Source: Rhizobium indicum (GTDB taxonomy: Bacteria; Pseudomonadota; Alphaproteobacteria; Rhizobiales; Rhizobiaceae). Taken from it: a stretch of 64,000 nt of DNA. Where the stretch lies: positions 3,823,501-3,887,500 of the forward strand of contig NZ_CP054021.1 in the NCBI RefSeq assembly GCF_005862305.2, given 5' to 3'. The position numbers and the translations under genes are program-made. The notes under the pieces were generated by a model, which saw only the letters and a list, made by a program, of their open reading frames with translations, made no database searches and had not been told where the DNA came from. Every line of letters begins with the position of its first letter. Position 1 is the first letter of the stretch. Below, piece after piece: positions 59,968 through 64,000 of the stretch.

Positions 59968-60972
59968 TCATCCGCGCGCTCCTTGCCCGGCCTGGTGACG
60001 CGCCCACTCGATTCCATCTTCAAGCGATGTTGCCTTGTATGAAAGGTCGGTCCCGCCGGAGAACGCATTCATGAAGCGGCGGATCTTTCCGTAGCTGTTG
60101 TCCAATACGGCATGCGGCCGGCCAAGCAGCAGCGAGCAGATATGGACATGCAGGCGATCGGTAACGATGGCGCGGGCGCGCGAAATCTGGCTGATGCCGC
60201 GCTCGAAGCGGTTGTGCGCTGCGGCGTCCAGCTTGCGCAATGCCACTTCGCTCGGCTTCAGTGCCAGGAAAGCCGAAGCTGCCCCTAACTTCTTGGCGAT
60301 ATCAACCTTGCGTTTCGACTCGGTGATCCAATCTTCCACGGGAATATCGGAAGGGATCTTGCGATCGGTGCCGCCAACCCTTTCCGCATCCTCTCGCAGC
60401 ATAGCGAGGACGGAAATTTGCGTTGCCCTGTCCGGCAGCGGCCCGATGGCGAAGGCCATGTCGGGGCATAGCCGGACGGCGCAGTCGAAGTGCTTCTCGG
60501 AAAATTCCTTCGATTCTTCATCGCGCACCAGCAGGACGAAATTCTTGTGACGCGCGATTGCGCGTGCGGATTGCTCGATGCGCTCAGGTGAACTGTAGTG
60601 GATAGACTGCGGGAACTGGACGATCTGCCGATCCGGGAAACGCTCCATGATGGCTTCGCGAAAATCCTGATGGGAAACCCAGATGTCGCCGAAATTGCCG
60701 CCGCCATGAATGAAAATCGGACCGGTCGGTACGCGTTTTTTTAGTTCATCTGCGGAGAAGTCCGCCGTTCTCGAAACATAGTCCGGGCGTTTGCCGAAGC
60801 GATCCTTCAGATAGGCCATTTCACCCAGCCAGATTGCGGAGTCGCCGCAATTGCGGATGTCGGGGAAATCGAGGATTGCAAGCGGTTCATCGCGTGAGAC
60901 ATAGTCTTTCAGGCAATCATGGATCATACCATTAAGTTTTGCGATCAGCTCCGTTCTGGATTGGCTGGTCAT
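59968..60972 (-). CDS. Polysaccharide pyruvyl transferase family protein
   Basis: 334 residues: DIRNCGDSAIWLGEMAYL, GPIFIHGGGNFGDIW, QIVQFPQSIHYSS and RAIVTDRLHVHICSLLLGRPHAVLDN, the standard PS_pyruv_trans motifs. It adds ketal-pyruvate to a sugar of the repeat unit, as PssM or ExoV do. The start at 60972 follows AAGAGAGG; the frame is open upstream into the flippase gene. Confidence 0.9.
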   Translation of the reverse strand: MTSQSRTELIAKLNGMIHDCLKDYVSRDEPLAILDFPDIRNCGDSAIWLGEMAYLKDRFGKRPDYVSRTADFSADELKKRVPTGPIFIHGGGNFGDIWVSHQDFREAIMERFPDRQIVQFPQSIHYSSPERIEQSARAIARHKNFVLLVRDEESKEFSEKHFDCAVRLCPDMAFAIGPLPDRATQISVLAMLREDAERVGGTDRKIPSDIPVEDWITESKRKVDIAKKLGAASAFLALKPSEVALRKLDAAAHNRFERGISQISRARAIVTDRLHVHICSLLLGRPHAVLDNSYGKIRRFMNAFSGGTDLSYKATSLEDGIEWARHQAGQGARG

Positions 60973-61004
60973 TCTGCCTCTCTTGTTGATGTTCGTTTTA
61001 GCTT

Positions 61005-62507
61005 TTAGGCCGACTTGGGTAAGGCCATACGTTTGGCTTTTGACAGGAACTTGACAAAGATACGCTGAACTTCGGTTTCCGGGCCATTTGGCTTCTTCAT
61101 CGCGAGCCAAAGGACAAAGCTGGAACCGACATAGAGAATACCGCCGGTGATGACCAGTATGGCCAGATGGAGAGCCAGGCCCAGCTTATCGGTCGGCATG
61201 TTCATGACATGCGACAGTCCCCAGACGCCGGCGGCCATCAATGCGACGCTGGCAAGCGCGCGGAAGTTGGCCCCGAGTTGCTGGAAGAACGGCAGGCCGA
61301 TCAGTCGCTTGACGAGAAGCATATTGACCGCGGTGGAAATCAAACCCGTCAACACACGCGCATAGACGACGCCTGGAAGTCCGGCAATCATCAGGCCGAC
61401 GATGATGATGGGAACGCGGACCACCAGCATCTGGGCGTCGCGGATGAACAGCAACTTGGTATGACCCTTTGCCATGCCCAACGGCTGGACGAGGGAACCG
61501 AGCGTCTGCAGAGCAAAGACCGATGCGAGCGCCTGGACGATAAAGATGGCGGGAATCCATTTCTCTCCCAAGGCGAGCCGCATCATCGGATCAGCCACGA
61601 CCGCCATGCCGATTCCAGCCGGAAGCGCCACCGCAGCCAAAAGCGCCTGCGCGCGCTGATAGGCGGCGATAAGCCGGACCGGGTCGTTGCGTACTCTGGA
61701 AAAGCCCGGATAAATCGTCTGGTTCAACGGTGCCGTCGCCTCACGGGTCGGCAGCGTCGATAGGGTGTTGCCGACGGTATAGTGGCCTAGCTGCGTGGCA
61801 CCCAACATCTTGCCGATCAGCAGATACTCGATCCGCCAGTTCAGCGTATTGACGATCTGTCCTGCGGTCAGCCAAAGCGAGAACGAAAACAATTCCCGCG
61901 CATGCCGGAAGGTTATGCGCGGCCAGAACGGCAAGACGGTATAGGAAACGATGATATTGGTAACCTGATAGGCGAGGGTGCCGAGAACAAGAGCCCAATA
62001 GCTCTGGTAGATCGCAGCGATTGCCACCGTCACGACGAAGCCGACCAGCTTTTGCGATACGTTGAGAACGAATTCCTGCCAGAAGATCAGATCACGCTGG
62101 AGCATGACGCGACGTGGATTGGCCAGGCCGCTCAGAAGCAAGCTGAAACTCAAAGCCAGCATGACGCTTGTCAGCCGGGGCTCGTTATAAAATTCGGCAA
62201 TTGGAAAGGCACTGGCGGCAAACAGCAAAGCCAGGATCGCGCTTCTTGTCACGCTCAGCGTCCAAACCGCGCTGAAATGAACTTCGCTCGGGTCCTCGTG
62301 GCGGATGAGCGCCTGATTGAGCGAGAGTTCGGTGACGGAACTCAGGATGATCTGGATCGTCGTTGCAATGGCAACGAGACCGAAATCGGACGGTGCGAGG
62401 TACCAGGCGAGAACGAAGGTGCTGAGCGCCGAAAGCCCGTTGACGATGGCGCGGGACAGGCTCAGCCACATGCTGCCCTGGATCAGCCGGTCGGTAACAC
62501 TGCTCAT
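61005..62507 (-). CDS. Wzx-type flippase (MOP superfamily, PssL-like)
   Basis: 500 residues with about twelve to fourteen membrane helices; early motif GSMWLSLSRAIVNGLSALST and the Polysacc_synt pattern through FVLAWYLAPSDFGLVAIA. It flips the lipid-linked repeat unit to the periplasm for the Wzy polymerase at 38543. An upstream GTG/ATG would add six residues. Confidence 0.9.
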   Translation of the reverse strand: MSSVTDRLIQGSMWLSLSRAIVNGLSALSTFVLAWYLAPSDFGLVAIATTIQIILSSVTELSLNQALIRHEDPSEVHFSAVWTLSVTRSAILALLFAASAFPIAEFYNEPRLTSVMLALSFSLLLSGLANPRRVMLQRDLIFWQEFVLNVSQKLVGFVVTVAIAAIYQSYWALVLGTLAYQVTNIIVSYTVLPFWPRITFRHARELFSFSLWLTAGQIVNTLNWRIEYLLIGKMLGATQLGHYTVGNTLSTLPTREATAPLNQTIYPGFSRVRNDPVRLIAAYQRAQALLAAVALPAGIGMAVVADPMMRLALGEKWIPAIFIVQALASVFALQTLGSLVQPLGMAKGHTKLLFIRDAQMLVVRVPIIIVGLMIAGLPGVVYARVLTGLISTAVNMLLVKRLIGLPFFQQLGANFRALASVALMAAGVWGLSHVMNMPTDKLGLALHLAILVITGGILYVGSSFVLWLAMKKPNGPETEVQRIFVKFLSKAKRMALPKSA

Positions 62508-62658
62508 GGTCGAACGGCTCCGCACGTCAAGGACACTGACCGTTCAAGCGGGCCAAGCGCCCATCCAAAGTACTTCTCCCCCTTGCGGGAAGAGAGGGTG
62601 TCGATGAGTTTAGAAAGGATCATGCCTTATCGCCTCGTCACGAATCGGGTTTGCAGGG

Positions 62659-63561
62659 TCAAAGGACGCTTGCCGTTTTCTTGGAAAAATCCTGCTTCAG
62701 CCGATCCAGTTCCAGCAGCATTCTGTTGTGCGCATTTACCATGGACTCGTCGGAACTTAATTGTCCCGGCTTCTCTGCTACCCGCTGCAGCGTCTTGACC
62801 GTTGACCCGAAGACATAATTGCCGGTGAGCTGCCGGATGCGGCGGTGGCGGAACGTTATGTTCTTCAAAAGATAGGTGTTATTCCGTGCCAGTGACGCGC
62901 CTGCTTCGACGACGTTTGACGGGCCGATCGGGTCGAAGTCGATCTCCAGATCAAGCGCACTTGCCCAATCGTACCACTTGGCTCGGTTCCCCGGCGCGAT
63001 CGGCCGGATCGCCCGCCAGGGAACGCGTAGCGCGTCTGAGATAATGCAGCCGTGCATCGCCTCGGAGACCACTTTATGCGATGCGCTGATTTCGGTTAGA
63101 ACCTTTTCCACCGGCCAGCGCGGATCGATATAGTGGATGCCGGCGAGATCGCAGACTTTATCCCAGCTGCCGTACATGGCGCTTTCGTAGTGCGGCATGA
63201 AGGACACGGGATAACGTTTTTCGATGCTTTTCGCATCCCAGCAGCTGCGCGTGAGGATGCCCGAATCGCCGATGGCGTAGCTCGGATCAATGCCGAGGAC
63301 CTCGGCGGTCTTCTTTCCGCGCACGAAATAGAAGGTCCAGTTGCCGTCGACTTTCGGCGGGTTGGTGTAGCCGCCATAACCCGAGCCGAAGACGATCTTC
63401 TGCATGTTCGGGTCGAAATTGTCGTAGAGAATCGAGCCGATGCCGAGAAAGAGCTGGCTTTCGTCCTCATCGAAGAAGCCGGGCAGCAGACGCTCCCAGA
63501 GCCAATGGTTCAGTTCGTCGCCAAAATTCTCGTGTTTCCCCCGGTAGGCAAACATCTTCAT
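62659..63561 (-). CDS. Polysaccharide pyruvyl transferase family protein, ExoV-like
   Basis: 300 residues: [51 protein letters not shown]. Shorter than and only distantly related to the product of 59968-60972, so the locus has two pyruvyl transferases. C-terminal tail is helical and charged. ATGA overlap with the preceding acyltransferase gene. Confidence 0.88.
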   Translation of the reverse strand: MKMFAYRGKHENFGDELNHWLWERLLPGFFDEDESQLFLGIGSILYDNFDPNMQKIVFGSGYGGYTNPPKVDGNWTFYFVRGKKTAEVLGIDPSYAIGDSGILTRSCWDAKSIEKRYPVSFMPHYESAMYGSWDKVCDLAGIHYIDPRWPVEKVLTEISASHKVVSEAMHGCIISDALRVPWRAIRPIAPGNRAKWYDWASALDLEIDFDPIGPSNVVEAGASLARNNTYLLKNITFRHRRIRQLTGNYVFGSTVKTLQRVAEKPGQLSSDESMVNAHNRMLLELDRLKQDFSKKTASVL

Positions 63562-63998
63562 CGTGCTTCTCCAGTCGGCAAGTGCGTCACGATCTGCGAG
63601 ACCGTCTCGTCTTCGCGTGCCATGCGTCCGTAACGCGAAATGATCTTGATATCGCTGCGGATAATCTTTGCCGGATTGCCTGCCACGAGCGAGCGCGGCG
63701 GCACGTTCTTGGTCACCACCGAGCCCGAGCCGATGACACATTCGTCGCCGATTTCGACGCCGGGCAGAATGATGCTGCGGGCGCCGATGAAGCAGCGCTT
63801 GCCGATCCTCGTGTGGAGGTAGAGCCCGCGTGTGAGATCGTGGGTGAGAATCGCAGCCTCAAAGGCGACGTACGTTTCCGCGCCGATATGCAATCCCTTC
63901 GGGTTGGTCTTGTCGAAACGAACGCTCAAGGAAAAGCTTGCCGTCGGATCGATGTCCATTCCCCAGAATTTCGTATAGTAGAGCCATTTGGCCGTCAC
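63558..63998 (-). CDS. Left-handed beta-helix acyltransferase (WcaF/LacA-like); 5' end possibly outside window
   Basis: At least 146 residues with hexapeptide-type turns ([40 protein letters not shown]) and the family ending [10 protein letters not shown]. It would acetylate a hydroxyl of the EPS repeat. The first in-window start is GTG at 63998, two bases from the edge, so the true N-terminus may lie beyond the window. Confidence 0.85.
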   Translation of the reverse strand: MTAKWLYYTKFWGMDIDPTASFSLSVRFDKTNPKGLHIGAETYVAFEAAILTHDLTRGLYLHTRIGKRCFIGARSIILPGVEIGDECVIGSGSVVTKNVPPRSLVAGNPAKIIRSDIKIISRYGRMAREDETVSQIVTHLPTGEAR

Positions 63999-64000
63999 AA

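Noticed and set aside
62565..62600. CTTCTCCCCCTTGCGGGAAGAGAG as a third RIME copy
   Set aside because: Only a short imperfect palindrome without the outer arms of the 13656 element; could be a decayed fragment but not supportable.
1..64000. CRISPR arrays, tRNA, rRNA or insertion sequences
   Set aside because: None seen on either strand: no regularly spaced repeats, cloverleaf-like genes, rRNA stretches or transposase motifs.

Overview
The window is chromosomal DNA of a Rhizobium-type alphaproteobacterium (family Rhizobiaceae; R. leguminosarum/R. etli-like). The main reasons are a PhyR-NepR-EcfG general stress response (GSR) core, an hmuPSTUV-tonB haem locus, thuAB, palindromic intergenic elements of the RIME type, and an exopolysaccharide (EPS) region laid out like the pss-I region, with PrsDE, Rap-type and Ply-type genes. 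The DNA is GC-rich with short spacers. I saw no tRNA, rRNA, CRISPR, prophage or insertion sequence.

Layout. 0-1.7 kb: preA (cut by the window edge) and preT, pyrimidine reduction. 1.9-5.2 kb: the GSR core, made of a HWE-type histidine kinase, phyR, nepR and ecfG. At least four GGAAC-N15..17-CGTT promoters lie here; one drives a candidate C-rich small RNA (about 1982-2105). Two further copies of the motif precede 5905-6249 and 18478-18873. 5.3-13.6 kb: a RIME repeat, a GSR-controlled pair of small membrane proteins, hmuPSTUV, a secreted protein, tonB, a DUF2325 protein and an IsdG-type haem-degrading monooxygenase. 13.6-18.9 kb: another RIME repeat, a truncated haemoglobin, a tetR-SMR efflux pair, thuAB, a DMT transporter and a DUF1236 protein. 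19-24.7 kb: a complete cecR-ybhGFSR-type efflux operon with overlapping genes. 24.7-34.5 kb: a second candidate small RNA, small secreted or membrane proteins, sugar-nucleotide genes (UDP-glucuronate epimerase, manC, manB), ung, a quinone-detoxification-like pair and a KTSC protein.

34.7-64 kb is a Wzx/Wzy-type surface polysaccharide locus. It has a UDP-glucose dehydrogenase, a Wzy-like polymerase, an outer-membrane export lipoprotein (PssN type), a Wzc-type co-polymerase with a C-terminal tyrosine cluster (PssP type), a Rap-type EPS-binding protein, a parallel beta-helix protein carrying the same Ra-type domain (Ply type), the PrsD/PrsE type I secretion pair and an SGNH hydrolase. On the opposite strand lies one long operon: an acyltransferase, two pyruvyl transferases, a Wzx flippase, six glycosyltransferases and pssDE. 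Two of the glycosyltransferases are recent paralogues, and one paralogue is followed by a relic of the neighbouring glycosyltransferase, so the operon has had an internal segmental duplication.

The most interesting signals are the GSR promoter network with its small RNA, the second small RNA at 24.9 kb, the shared Ra domain linking the secreted proteins to PrsDE, the glycosyltransferase duplication relic, the orphan TolC C-terminal fragment, and the clustering of non-ATG starts in the EPS genes. All functions are inferred from sequence reading alone; no database search was run.
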